A DNA stretch of 64,000 nucleotides, from assembly GCA_963783945.1 (NCBI GenBank), contig CAWAPS010000024.1:628054-692053 (forward strand), given 5' to 3'. A program made the translations under genes and the position numbers. This DNA is from CAWAPS01 sp963783945. Lineage in GTDB: Bacteria; Actinomycetota; Acidimicrobiia; Acidimicrobiales; Palsa-688. This document shows positions 36,408 through 45,206 of this stretch, one piece after another (position 1 is the first letter of the stretch; each line of letters opens with the position of its first letter). Below the pieces are notes generated by a model, which saw only the letters and a list, made by a program, of their open reading frames with translations, made no database searches and was not told the origin of the DNA.

Positions 36408-38054
36408 TCACGAAAGGAACGCCAAGTACTGGTGGACGGCCCTGACCGCGGCCGAACCCTCACCGACGGCGGAGGCCACTCGCTTCACCGACTCCGAGCG
36501 GACGTCGCCGACGGCGAACAGGCCGGGGCGACTCGTCTCGAACGGCAATGGACCTCGGCCGAGCCCAGCCCAGGTCTCTCCGAAGAGGTCTTCGGTCAGG
36601 GACGCATCGGTCAGGACGAATCCGCGATCATCGAGGGCCGCGCATCCCGAGAGCCACCCGGACGCCGGGTCCGCTCCGATGAAGGAGAACAGCGCCGTAC
36701 ACTCGAGTGGGTACTCGCCCTGCGGACCTGCGAGCTGAACGGATTCAAGGGACTCGCCACCGTCGAGGGCAATGACCGAGGTATTGGTCCGCACCGTGAT
36801 CGCCGCGTCTGCCTCGATGCGGTCGACCAGGTACTGCGACATGCTCTTTGCCAGGTTGTCGCCCCGGATGACGATCGAGACCGGGCAACTGTGTTGGGAC
36901 AGGTAGATGGCAGCCTGTCCGGCAGAGTTCCCTCCTCCGACGATCACCACCGGGGCGCCCCGGCACTGGCGCGCCTCCATGTCCGTAGCGGCATAGTAGA
37001 CGCCCCGCCCCTCGAAGTCCTCGAGGCGAGCGGCGTTGAGGCGTCGGTACGACGCACCTGTGGCAGCCACGACTGCTCTACCCGCCACCTCGGAACCGTC
37101 GCTCAACTCGACGACCAGGTAGCCGCCGTTCTCTCGCAGGGACTTCGCCGTGCACGGTGCCGTCAGGCGGGCTCCGAACTTCTGGGCCTGGATGACTGCA
37201 CGCTGGGTCAGCTCTGCTCCCGAGATCCCCATAGGGAACCCGAGGTAGTTCTCGATCCGCGAGCTGGTCCCGGCCTGTCCTCCGGGAGCCGTGCTGTCGA
37301 CGCCGAGTGTCTGGAGGCCCTCGGACGCGCCGTAGACGGCCGCCGCCAGCCCCGCCGGACCACCTCCGATGACGAGCAGGTCGAAGCACCGCTGAGGCAG
37401 GTTCTCGAGCGTGAGACCCAGGAAGCTCGACAGTTCGCCGGGAGTCGGGTTGCGCAGGACGGACCCGGTCGCGATCACCACCGGCAAATCGCCGGCTCCG
37501 ATGCCCGTCTCGCGCAGGAGGCCTTGGACCTGGGGATCGGAATCCGCGTCGAGCCACTCGTGAGGAACGCGGATGCGCGACAGGAACTCTCGGACTCGTA
37601 GGGATCCGGGCGAGAATCTGGATCCGACCACTCGGATCGTCGGGGCCGCATTCTCGAGCAACAGGCTCCGGCGGGCGATGAACGCAGCAAGAATCGTGTC
37701 CCCTAGGCGGGCGTTGGTGGTCATGACAGTGCGGAGGCGCTCGCGTGGAACTGCGATCACCTCGCCGGGTTTGGTGACCCGTGCGGAAACGAAGACCCGT
37801 AGGCCGGTGAGCATGTTGAGCTCGCCAAGGAATCGGCCAGCGCCGTGGTGCCCCACAATACGATCGGCGCCGTCTGCTCTCACGATGATGTCGACCACGG
37901 CGGAGACGACGACGAAGAAGTCGTAGCTGACGTCCCCCTCGCGGTAGAGGTATTCCCCTTCGTGGACGTGGCGAGAAGTGCCTATCTCTCGGAAGAGGGC
38001 GATGTCTGCCTCTGCGAGCTGCGCCGATGCTGGGTTCTCGCTGACATCGCTCAT
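36408..38054 (-). CDS. cyclic-nucleotide-domain thioredoxin-reductase-like flavoprotein
   Basis: 548 residues from the ATG at 38054, overlapping the upstream MFS gene by 4 bp. Residues about 15-130 form a Crp-like cNMP-binding domain (EGEYLYREGDVSYDFFVVVS, HHGAGRFLGELNMLTG). Residues about 140-215 look like a glutaredoxin-type domain whose C-x-x-C is replaced by S-P-G-S (GSRFSPGSLRVREFL). The rest is thioredoxin-reductase-like: FDLLVIGGGPAGLAAAVYGA, PGGQAGTSSRIENYLGFP, VVIVGGGNSAGQAAIYLSQ and FAVGDVRSESVKRVASAVGE. The TrxR CATC redox site is absent; only one Cys (MEARQCRGA) lies near it. Flavin reduction could be gated by a nucleotide ligand or membrane partner; function unproven. Confidence 0.9.
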   Translation of the reverse strand: MSDVSENPASAQLAEADIALFREIGTSRHVHEGEYLYREGDVSYDFFVVVSAVVDIIVRADGADRIVGHHGAGRFLGELNMLTGLRVFVSARVTKPGEVIAVPRERLRTVMTTNARLGDTILAAFIARRSLLLENAAPTIRVVGSRFSPGSLRVREFLSRIRVPHEWLDADSDPQVQGLLRETGIGAGDLPVVIATGSVLRNPTPGELSSFLGLTLENLPQRCFDLLVIGGGPAGLAAAVYGASEGLQTLGVDSTAPGGQAGTSSRIENYLGFPMGISGAELTQRAVIQAQKFGARLTAPCTAKSLRENGGYLVVELSDGSEVAGRAVVAATGASYRRLNAARLEDFEGRGVYYAATDMEARQCRGAPVVIVGGGNSAGQAAIYLSQHSCPVSIVIRGDNLAKSMSQYLVDRIEADAAITVRTNTSVIALDGGESLESVQLAGPQGEYPLECTALFSFIGADPASGWLSGCAALDDRGFVLTDASLTEDLFGETWAGLGRGPLPFETSRPGLFAVGDVRSESVKRVASAVGEGSAAVRAVHQYLAFLS

Positions 38055-39352
38055 GACGCGGCTCCACCGGCGGGCGCAGCGCCGTTCGGATTCACGAGGC
38101 TCGCTCGGACCAAGACGGGCGCGGCCGCCACGATCCCGACCGCCGTTGCGGTCCCGAAGATCAGGAGCGTGACCCGCGGGCTCGCATGTTCGAGCACCAA
38201 GGCCACGCCGATCACCGGGATGGACACACCGCCGTAGCCGGCGGTGTAGACAGTGGCCACTGCGCCCGCCCGATCGTCTGCGTTCGAGATGGAGATGACC
38301 GTGGCCAGGCTGGCCCGGAACACGGCGCCGACGCCGATGCCCGCGATCACCCCGCTGACCAAGAACAAGGTGAGGCTCGGCGGGGATGTCCACGCCGAGA
38401 TGACCAACAGGGACAGCCCAGCCAGAATCGGGGCAATCCCCAACCGGAAGAGCCGGTGCGGTGGCCAGGCCGAGGTCAACAGCTGGGTCACGGCGCCGGC
38501 ACCGAAGGTAAGAAACACGGTCAAGCCGATCAGGTCCGGCGACGAATCGTGAACCAGCGCGGCCAAGAAGGTGCCCGTCAACGCTACGAAGAGGCCGCTC
38601 ACCGCGAATCCCGTGAACGCACCCGTGATGGAGGCGACGAACGCGCCCCGTCCGGAGGAGGGAATCTTCAGGCGCTGAGGGGCATAGCGCGGCAGAGGAT
38701 GTCGTGCGGGATGGCCTTCGGGGGTGAAATAGACGCCGATCGCCGAAATCACGATGGCGCAGAAGAAGACCATGTAAGGCAGCGTCAGGGCGTGCGAGGC
38801 GAAATGAGCCAGCAGCCCGGCGATGAGCGGGCCGAGGGCGAGTCCGCCCAGGTTGCCGATGACGGCCACGGTGCTGGCCCGGCGCGAAACAGCGGACTTG
38901 GGCTCCGCGTCGAGGTCGGTCAGGTAGGCCGTCGCGGTGGCCACCGTCACCCCGATGGCCACTCCCGTGAGCACCCGTCCGACGAGCAGGCCCGGCAATG
39001 ACTTCCAGAACACGAAGATGGCCGATGCGGCTGCCCCGACCACGAGCGCCGGCACCAGGACGGCTCGCCTGCCGTACCAGTCGGAGATGTGCCCGGCCAG
39101 CAGGAGACTCACGACGATGCCCCCGGCGTAGACCGCATAGACGATCGTGATCGTGAGCGAGGAGAGATGATCACGCTCGGCGTAGAGACCGTAGAGGGAA
39201 CTCGGCGCTGTCGAGAAGGCCGACACACACAGCACCGAGGTGGCCACGACCCAGAATCCGACTGGGCGCGACAGCCGCCACGGTCCCCTGGGGCCTGTCG
39301 AAGCGACGTCCGAGCCGTTCAGCGCCTCCGCTGCGTCCAACCGTGCCACCAA
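38051..39352 (-). CDS. MFS transporter, 12 TM
   Basis: 433 residues. Twelve hydrophobic segments, the loop 2-3 motif GHISDWYGRRAVLVPALVVG near 85-105, and an Arg-rich TM4 region LVGRVLTGVAIGVTVATATA typical of the major facilitator superfamily. The central loop (TPEGHPARHPLPRYAPQRLK) separates the two halves. Substrate is unknown; operon partners are two NAD(P)H-linked oxidoreductases, so it might export a product or take up a carbonyl compound. Start at 39352 is the only good ATG upstream of the first helix; the 3' end overlaps the next gene's ATG. Confidence 0.9.
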   Translation of the reverse strand: MVARLDAAEALNGSDVASTGPRGPWRLSRPVGFWVVATSVLCVSAFSTAPSSLYGLYAERDHLSSLTITIVYAVYAGGIVVSLLLAGHISDWYGRRAVLVPALVVGAAASAIFVFWKSLPGLLVGRVLTGVAIGVTVATATAYLTDLDAEPKSAVSRRASTVAVIGNLGGLALGPLIAGLLAHFASHALTLPYMVFFCAIVISAIGVYFTPEGHPARHPLPRYAPQRLKIPSSGRGAFVASITGAFTGFAVSGLFVALTGTFLAALVHDSSPDLIGLTVFLTFGAGAVTQLLTSAWPPHRLFRLGIAPILAGLSLLVISAWTSPPSLTLFLVSGVIAGIGVGAVFRASLATVISISNADDRAGAVATVYTAGYGGVSIPVIGVALVLEHASPRVTLLIFGTATAVGIVAAAPVLVRASLVNPNGAAPAGGAAS

Positions 39353-39566
39353 GCAAGAATCCGCGCTTCCGAGCGTCTCGTCATCGCATGACCGAGTGAT
39401 CCGAAGGCGCCAGGCGGGATGAATCGCACGTTCGAGCGATGCCGACGCGGCTCGCGGAGCACACAGTGGTAGCCATGGACCGCCTCAAGGCTCAAGACCC
39501 CAAGATGGACGCCGAAGGCATCGCTTCGGAGACGACGCCCACCTGGTTGAGTCAGGACTCGACGTC

Positions 39567-40208
39567 ATGACACACGTGATGGTGCTGCCCGGCGGGGGCT
39601 ACGCCGAGCACGCAGCCCACGAAGGTGAGCCGATCGTCGAATGGCTCAGAGGGCTCGGCTTCGAAGCCACTGTGTTCCGCTACCCACTGCGAGTCCGGCA
39701 CCCGGTACCCCTGCACGCCCTCCAGGCAGAGATCCGAAGGCTGCGACAAGACGGGGTCACCCGGGTAGGGCTGGTGGGGTTCTCTGCTGGCGGCCACCTC
39801 GCTGGCATGGCGGCGCTGACCTCAGAGACCGGATCGTACGAGCGGATCGATTTTGCCGTTCTTGGCTATTCGATCACCTCCATGGAGACAGAAACCTACC
39901 GACCGGCACGCGTGATCCTCCTCGGAGAGGACGCGAGTCCCGAGGTCCGCCACGCCACGTCCCTCGACGCCATGGTGACTCCGTCGGCGCCGCCGTTCTT
40001 CATCTGGCACACCGCCGAGGACGCATACGTTCCGCCGGAACACACCTACCGGCTGGCCCGGGTTCTCGCCGCCAACCAAATCCCTCACACCGTCCACGTC
40101 TACCCGCATGGCCCCCACAGTCTGGGCCTAGCCAAAGGGAGCGGGCAGCCCGAGACCTGGACGGCATTCGCCGCGTCGTGGATCGCCGAACAAAGCAGCC
40201 CGCGCTAA
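39567..40208 (+). CDS. alpha/beta hydrolase (acetyl-esterase/BD-FAE-like)
   Basis: 213 residues. Short hydrolase lacking a cap: oxyanion strand VMVLPGGGYAEHAAHEGEPI, nucleophile elbow VGLVGFSAGGHLAGMAAL near 72-88, acid region FFIWHTAEDAYVPPEHTYRL near 150 and catalytic His in VYPHGPHSLGLAKG near 185. The GGGY oxyanion motif and GFSAGGHLA elbow match acetylxylan-esterase/pectin-acetylesterase-like (BD-FAE) enzymes, so carbohydrate or small-ester deacetylation is plausible. The ATG at 39567 follows a weak ribosome site. It converges with the LuxR gene; only 23 bp separate the stops. Confidence 0.88.
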   Translation: MTHVMVLPGGGYAEHAAHEGEPIVEWLRGLGFEATVFRYPLRVRHPVPLHALQAEIRRLRQDGVTRVGLVGFSAGGHLAGMAALTSETGSYERIDFAVLGYSITSMETETYRPARVILLGEDASPEVRHATSLDAMVTPSAPPFFIWHTAEDAYVPPEHTYRLARVLAANQIPHTVHVYPHGPHSLGLAKGSGQPETWTAFAASWIAEQSSPR

Positions 40209-40231
40209 TCGGGTCGAGACGAAGGACCGAT

Positions 40232-43030
40232 TCAGGATGTCTGCTCTTGGACGAAGCGCGTCAACTGCACCCTCGAGTTGATCCCGAGCTTCTCGAAAAC
40301 GTGTCGGAGATGGGTATTGACGGTATGCGGACTGAGAAAGAGTGCAGCCGCAATCTGGCGATTCGTGCGTCCTTCGGCGGCTAGGCGGGCGACGTTGATC
40401 TCGGGTTCTGTGAGTGCCGCCCAACCCGTCTTGGGCCGAGTGTTAACTGCATAGCGACGACGCACCCCGAGACGGCGGAGCCGGCCTCGGATACGGGCTG
40501 AGTCCCACTCGGCCCCGACGCGAGTGGTGATTGACAGCGCCTCATCGAACGACGCCACGGCAGATTCGGTGTCGCCGCCGCCGACACGCACACGACCCAG
40601 GTCCTCGAGCGCCGAGGCGTACGCCAGCGGGCGCGGTCCATCTCGATAGAGGTCGACAGCGACCTCGAGATCCGTGGCGGATTCGAACCAGATGCCGCGG
40701 GCGTGCGCTGCAGCCGCTCGGCAAGAAGACACCTGTGGATTCAGGGCAGCCCTTCGTTCGGCCAAAGCGATGGCGTGTTCGGCGAGTTCCAGGTCGGAGG
40801 CAGCGGCGGCAATCCGAACTCGTTCGGCGTCGTCGGTGACCTCGTGCGGAAAGAGCGGGAACATCGAAAGGCGCTCATCGAGGCCTTTAAAGGACAGCCA
40901 CTCGTGCGCCGCCATGGGATTTCCCTGGGCGAGGGCGAGCTGAGCCTGGTACCACATCGCTTGGTTGGACACGCTCGGAGCATCTGCATTGAGCATGACC
41001 TTGGCGACCTCGCCGACCTCGAGGGCTTCTCGTTCATCCCCGGTATGGATCTTGAGCTTTCCTAGCGCTACGACGGCCGGGGCGTGGAGAGGGCCCGCGG
41101 CGCGGTGCGCGTCCGCCACACTGAAACGCCCCTCCAGGGCCGTCGCGGCATCGGCCAGGTTCCCGACCTGAAGAAGCTGGCGACCCCTGGTCGTCTCGAA
41201 GGTACGCAGCGCCCAGTTCTGCCGGTCCCTCTGCGCGGCGAGGGCGCCGTCGCCGACCACCTCGAGTGCCTCGTCCAAACGATCGAGTGCCTCGAGGACC
41301 CACGAGCGGAACATCAAGAGCAGGCGGGCCCGGGCGTCTTCACGACCGCCATGATCTCGACGCTCTGCCTTTAGGACCGTGCTCAGCGCGCCATCGAAGT
41401 CCAGGACCTGGTACTCGATTCCTGACTCGGGCAACTCGAATGCCATCCAACAGGCTTCGTCAGAACTCGCGTAGGCGGCCTCTCGTGCCTTGGGCTGGAT
41501 GGCAATCGCCTCTTCGGTCCGTCCGGCCACGGTCAGGCTGTGCAGCAAGGAGGCCCACAACCACGCGGTCAAGTCCGTGTCCAGGCCCGGAAGGGCAAGC
41601 CCGGCTCGGGCCGCGTCGGCTCGGACTTCGGGGGAGATGTCGAACATGGTGGCGACGCTAAGGCGGACCCGGGCCTCTTCTGCCGCCGGCAACGTGCTGC
41701 GAAGTGCGGCGTCGGCGAAGCCTTTGCCCTCCTCGGCGAGCCCCGCCGCAAAGAGGGAGAGGACGCGTTGAGCCACGAGAGCGCCACGGAGGGGATGACG
41801 CTCCGGCGCGAGCTCGAGCCCGCGCTCGGCAAGCGAGGCCGCACCCGCGGGGTCGGACAAGGCGAGCTCTCGGGTGGCCTTGAGCACAGTCTCGATCGCC
41901 ACGTCGTCTCCTGGCTCCGCGCTCTGGGCGAGCTGGAGCGCCACTTCCGTCGGGAGGGCACCTCGGGCGAGCAGCACGTCCGCACCTTGGCGATCCAGTC
42001 CCCGCCGGACCGGAATCGGCAAGCCGGCACGGGCCGCTTCTCGGATGAGATCGTGACGGAAGGTCAGGCGATCCCCGTCCTCGATGAAGACATCCGCTTC
42101 GAGAAGTTCGGTCACCGGGTCAACGAGGTCGCCTACCGACAAAGACGTAATGGCGGCGAGGTCGTGGAGCGTGAAGCGAAGGCCGAGGCTCGATGCGAAA
42201 GTGGCCACGCGGCCCCCGACCGGTGAGAGGCGGGCGAGCCGACCCCTGATCCCCTCGCTCTGGACCCCCGGCTGGCCGTCCCCGACGAGGATGGCGCGAC
42301 CCGACTCGTACCTGAGCACCGAGTCGTCTTGGAGCCCCTGCAGGAACTCCACCAACAAGAACGGGTTCCCCTTCATCCGATCCGCCCGCTGCAAGAGGTC
42401 ATCGTCTGGTTGGGCGCCCAGGACATCGGCCGCGACCAGCGCCACGGCCTCGCGCTTGAGCGGCCCAAGGCTGATATGCGCTGCGCCGCCGTCGATCAGA
42501 TCAGACTTCGCCTCCTGCACCGGCGCGAGACCTTGGTTCGGGCGAAAGGCCAGGATCCATGCCACCGGAAGCGAGGCAAGTCGTGGCCCGAGCTGCCGTA
42601 TCGCTACCGCGCAAGTGGCTCCCGCCCAGTGCAGGTCATCGAGGCAGATCATGATCGGAGACTGCAGTGCCGCTTCCTCGATCACCGACTGCAAGTCCTG
42701 GATTAGCCAGAACATGAACTCGGGGGACGCGTGGGAGTCATCTAGGGCACGTCGGTCAGCCAACGGCGACGGGCCCTCGAAAAGCGCGTCGAACAGAGCT
42801 TCGAGTTCGGTCGGACCCGTCCGGTATGGCTCGAGGACGCCTCGACCCGCGCGAAACCCCAGATCGCCTGCCAACTGCATCGAGGCATCGATGAGCTTGG
42901 TCTTGCCCACCCCCGCGCTGCCTTCGATCACGATAGCTCCGCCCGTTCCCGCACTGACCTCTCTGAGCCGATCTTCGATGACGGCCAGCTCGTCTTGGCG
43001 ACCCCGAAGAGGCAGGAACCCGACGGTCAT
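40232..43030 (-). CDS. large LuxR-family (LAL) transcriptional regulator
   Basis: 932 residues. N-terminal AAA/STAND ATPase: LRGRQDELAVIEDRLREVSA, Walker A IEGSAGVGKTKLI near 35-47, Walker B IMICLDDLHWAGA near 130 and a downstream arginine-rich sensor region. The middle 450 residues are TPR-like helical repeats. The C-terminus is a LuxR winged HTH: LTEPEINVARLAAEGRTNRQ, IAAALFLSPHTVNTHLRHVF and EKLGINSRVQL. Such STAND regulators act as ligand-gated activators of catabolic or secondary-metabolism genes. The ATG overlaps the stop of the upstream TetR gene by 4 bp, so both are made from one mRNA and probably act on the same target, perhaps the adjacent esterase or the MFS operon. Confidence 0.94.
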   Translation of the reverse strand: MTVGFLPLRGRQDELAVIEDRLREVSAGTGGAIVIEGSAGVGKTKLIDASMQLAGDLGFRAGRGVLEPYRTGPTELEALFDALFEGPSPLADRRALDDSHASPEFMFWLIQDLQSVIEEAALQSPIMICLDDLHWAGATCAVAIRQLGPRLASLPVAWILAFRPNQGLAPVQEAKSDLIDGGAAHISLGPLKREAVALVAADVLGAQPDDDLLQRADRMKGNPFLLVEFLQGLQDDSVLRYESGRAILVGDGQPGVQSEGIRGRLARLSPVGGRVATFASSLGLRFTLHDLAAITSLSVGDLVDPVTELLEADVFIEDGDRLTFRHDLIREAARAGLPIPVRRGLDRQGADVLLARGALPTEVALQLAQSAEPGDDVAIETVLKATRELALSDPAGAASLAERGLELAPERHPLRGALVAQRVLSLFAAGLAEEGKGFADAALRSTLPAAEEARVRLSVATMFDISPEVRADAARAGLALPGLDTDLTAWLWASLLHSLTVAGRTEEAIAIQPKAREAAYASSDEACWMAFELPESGIEYQVLDFDGALSTVLKAERRDHGGREDARARLLLMFRSWVLEALDRLDEALEVVGDGALAAQRDRQNWALRTFETTRGRQLLQVGNLADAATALEGRFSVADAHRAAGPLHAPAVVALGKLKIHTGDEREALEVGEVAKVMLNADAPSVSNQAMWYQAQLALAQGNPMAAHEWLSFKGLDERLSMFPLFPHEVTDDAERVRIAAAASDLELAEHAIALAERRAALNPQVSSCRAAAAHARGIWFESATDLEVAVDLYRDGPRPLAYASALEDLGRVRVGGGDTESAVASFDEALSITTRVGAEWDSARIRGRLRRLGVRRRYAVNTRPKTGWAALTEPEINVARLAAEGRTNRQIAAALFLSPHTVNTHLRHVFEKLGINSRVQLTRFVQEQTS

Positions 43031-43590
43031 GGCTGCCCCCGAATCAAGTCCCTCAGTGTGCTGGCTACTTCGTCGAACGAGACTCTGCTCTGCTCGGCCC
43101 GGGAGAGGACGACCGCCCCTTCAGTCGCGGCGATCGTGACCGCGGCCATCCGGTGCGCCGATTCCTCTGACACGCCCCCAGCGACGAAGAGTCCTGCGAG
43201 CTGGTCGGTCCAGGTCTGGAAGATGGCGCCGACGTGTTCGAGGATGTCGCCCTCGGGACCGGCGACCGTGACGGATACGACCGCACATCCAGCACTCAGC
43301 TTGGAGTAGTCGAGGAGTGCTTGCCAGAGGGTGAGGAAACGCTCGAGGACCTCAAGAGCGCTCTGTCCACGTGTCGCCTCCATCGCCGCAAGAGCCCGCC
43401 CGCTGGCCCGATCCAGTGCCGCATGGAGCAGCTCGGACTTACCTCCCGGGAAGTGGTGGTACACCGATCCTCGGGGAGCATTCGCGACGGCCAGGACCTC
43501 TTTGAACGACGTGCCCTCGACGCCCTGGGTGGCCAAGAGAATCACGGCCCCGTCGACCATGTTCGAACGTACGCTCTCGCGTGGGCTCAC
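43027..43590 (-). CDS. TetR/AcrR-family repressor
   Basis: 187 residues from the GTG at 43590. N-terminal HTH: VDGAVILLATQGVEGTSFKE, VLAVANAPRGSVYHHFPGGK, the standard TetR helix-turn-helix with SVYHHF. The C-terminal part (GCAVVSVTVAGPEGDILEHV, FQTWTDQLAGLFVAGGVSEE) belongs to the TetR_C/LmrA-YxaF-like branch where the GC.V motif lines the ligand pocket. A palindrome ACTATG-N8-CATAGT lies 51-70 bp upstream and is a good autoregulatory operator. Co-transcription with a LuxR-type activator is unusual and suggests a two-layer switch. Confidence 0.93.
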   Translation of the reverse strand: MSPRESVRSNMVDGAVILLATQGVEGTSFKEVLAVANAPRGSVYHHFPGGKSELLHAALDRASGRALAAMEATRGQSALEVLERFLTLWQALLDYSKLSAGCAVVSVTVAGPEGDILEHVGAIFQTWTDQLAGLFVAGGVSEESAHRMAAVTIAATEGAVVLSRAEQSRVSFDEVASTLRDLIRGQP

Positions 43591-43640
43591 TCGTTCTCCC
43601 CGGGTACGCGGAACCGGCGTTCACCCTCCATGACTGGAAT

Positions 43641-43660
43641 ACTATGCAAGGTTCCATAGT
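43641..43660 (-). promoter_or_regulatory. palindrome, candidate TetR operator
   Basis: ACTATGCAAGGTTCCATAGT: 6-bp perfect arms ACTATG/CATAGT with an 8-base centre, in the leader of the TetR-LuxR operon. A related half site CTATGCAGG follows at 43671. Confidence 0.6.
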
Positions 43661-43740
43661 TCTGCCCAGTCTATGCAGGTCGTCATACAACGGGTGGAGC
43701 AACTCCAGCAAGCACCTCCGTCGGCGATAAGCGCGTTCCA

Positions 43741-43804
43741 GCCGGCGATCAGTGACGCGGCAGTTCCGGGATTTGGGGACGTCGCGTCGGAGCGTTATGC
43801 CCCC
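43741..43804 (+). repeat. dispersed intergenic element, copy 3
   Basis: Starts GCCGGCGATCAGTGACG, contains CCGGGATTTGGGGAC, ends GCGTTATGCCCC. Same order and spacing as the other copies though more diverged. Confidence 0.4.
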
Positions 43805-43906
43805 CCCGACCTCGAACGCCCTATCCGTCGTTCGTTCGGGGTGATCTGAAAGGGGTCGGCTGCCACTTACTGGGTGCATGTTCAGGCGTACCTGGACGGC
43901 ACTTCA

Positions 43907-44572
43907 TTAGGTGTGTGAGTCCGTCAGCTCGGCGAGTGCGCCTGCGAGGAGCCATCGACCGGCGTCTAGGAGTGTCTTTTTGGTTGCGGGTACGTCGAGC
44001 CCTACGGCGTCGGTGAGAGCGATCATGGCTTCGGTGCCGACGACGAGCCCCAGGACGTGGGCGATTCGATCGATGTCTTTATTGGGAAGTCGGCCCTGTA
44101 GGGGGTCGATGACCTTTCTGATCTGTTCGTTTCGCCGCCCCTGGCGGATCGGAACCCGCTCGCTGTCGGGCGCGTCGGCCTGGCGAAACCATTGCTCTAG
44201 GGCGGTCTTGGCGATCCGCCGGTAGGGCACCTGATCGTCGAGCATCCGGAAACCGACGCTGCGGATAAGGGCCTCCAGCCGCGCCTGCGGGTCGCTTCCG
44301 GCGGCTTCGACTCGCCGCTCGGCCTCGGCCAAGGTCCCTTGATCGCCGAAGGCCTCATTGGAGGCCTCCCACCACAGGTCCTCTGCGGAAGAGAAGTATC
44401 GGTACGCGGTGGCGACCGAGACCAGCGCACGGTCGGCGGCCTCGGGCATGGACGGCGGCTTACCCTCTCGGACCAGATCCGCCGCCGCCGTGAGCAGCGC
44501 CGTGCGGGTCCGGGTCTTCTGGTTCGTCCGCCCACCATTTCTGCGAGGGGCGACTTGACGTGAGAGAACCAT
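43907..44572 (-). CDS. TetR-family repressor
   Basis: 221 residues from the ATG at 44572. The HTH region reads TRTALLTAAADLVREGKPPS, MPEAADRALVSVATAYRYFS with the recognition helix VSVATAYRYF. The C-terminal ligand domain includes RIAKTALEQWFRQADAPDSE and VLGLVVGTEAMIALTDAVGL. A 6-6-6 palindrome covers its own start codon and 12 bases on either side, and the divergent SnoaL-like gene starts only 59 bp away, so one bound dimer could repress both genes. Confidence 0.92.
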   Translation of the reverse strand: MVLSRQVAPRRNGGRTNQKTRTRTALLTAAADLVREGKPPSMPEAADRALVSVATAYRYFSSAEDLWWEASNEAFGDQGTLAEAERRVEAAGSDPQARLEALIRSVGFRMLDDQVPYRRIAKTALEQWFRQADAPDSERVPIRQGRRNEQIRKVIDPLQGRLPNKDIDRIAHVLGLVVGTEAMIALTDAVGLDVPATKKTLLDAGRWLLAGALAELTDSHT

Positions 44573-44577
44573 CTCAC
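44560..44577. promoter_or_regulatory. palindromic operator overlapping the TetR start codon
   Basis: GTGAGAGAACCATCTCAC: perfect 6-bp arms GTGAGA/TCTCAC with a 6-base centre containing the minus-strand ATG. Position between divergent genes fits shared repression. Confidence 0.7.
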
Positions 44578-44631
44578 AATAATAGCATCGACGCAAGACT
44601 AGAGGGCTTGCACGAACGAAGGGGTAAGTGA

Positions 44632-45045
44632 ATGGACCAGCACGAGATGATCGCCACGGTCGAGCGGCACCTAAAGGCAGAGGGGGCCGGCGACGTCGAC
44701 GGCGCGGTAGCCGTGTACACGGACGACATCGTCCACGACGCGGTGGGGTTTCCCGGCTCGCCCCGCACCGGCAAAGACGCGGCCCGGGACTTCTACCAGT
44801 TCTTGACCGCCAACTTCCGCACCGAAGGAGAGGAGCCTCTGAATAGGTTCTTCGACGGCGACACCATGATCCTCGAGCAGAACATGACCGGCACGGTCAT
44901 CGGGGAGATGCTCGGCATCCCCGGCAACGGACGGCGAGTCACCTTCCGCATCCTCCACGTCTTCAGCTTCCGCGACGGGTTGATCAGCCGTGAGCAGGTC
45001 TGGATCGACAGCGGCGCCATCGTCGCCCAGCTCACCGCCTCCTGA
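44632..45045 (+). CDS. SnoaL-like / NTF2-fold protein
   Basis: 137 residues, ATG at 44632 after GAAGGGGTAAGTGA. The cone-shaped NTF2 fold is evident: MIATVERHLKAEGAGDVDGA, VAVYTDDIVHDAVGFPGSPR, a pocket segment VIGEMLGIPGNGRRVTFRIL and HVFSFRDGLISREQVWIDSG. SnoaL-type proteins include polyketide cyclases, ketosteroid-isomerase-like enzymes and limonene epoxide hydrolases; catalytic residues cannot be settled by eye. Divergent pairing with a TetR repressor suggests induction by its substrate. Confidence 0.88.
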   Translation: MDQHEMIATVERHLKAEGAGDVDGAVAVYTDDIVHDAVGFPGSPRTGKDAARDFYQFLTANFRTEGEEPLNRFFDGDTMILEQNMTGTVIGEMLGIPGNGRRVTFRILHVFSFRDGLISREQVWIDSGAIVAQLTAS

Positions 45046-45206
45046 CACAAACCGTAGGTGCAGAACGACGACGACGCCCAGGTCATCGGACCACGCTAAA
45101 TCGGCCTGCACCTTTTGACCAGGCTCAGACGGATCGTTGCGGCCCCGCCATAACGCGCGGCCGAGCCGGCGATAGGGGACATCGAGCTCCCACCGCTGGT
45201 CACGGC

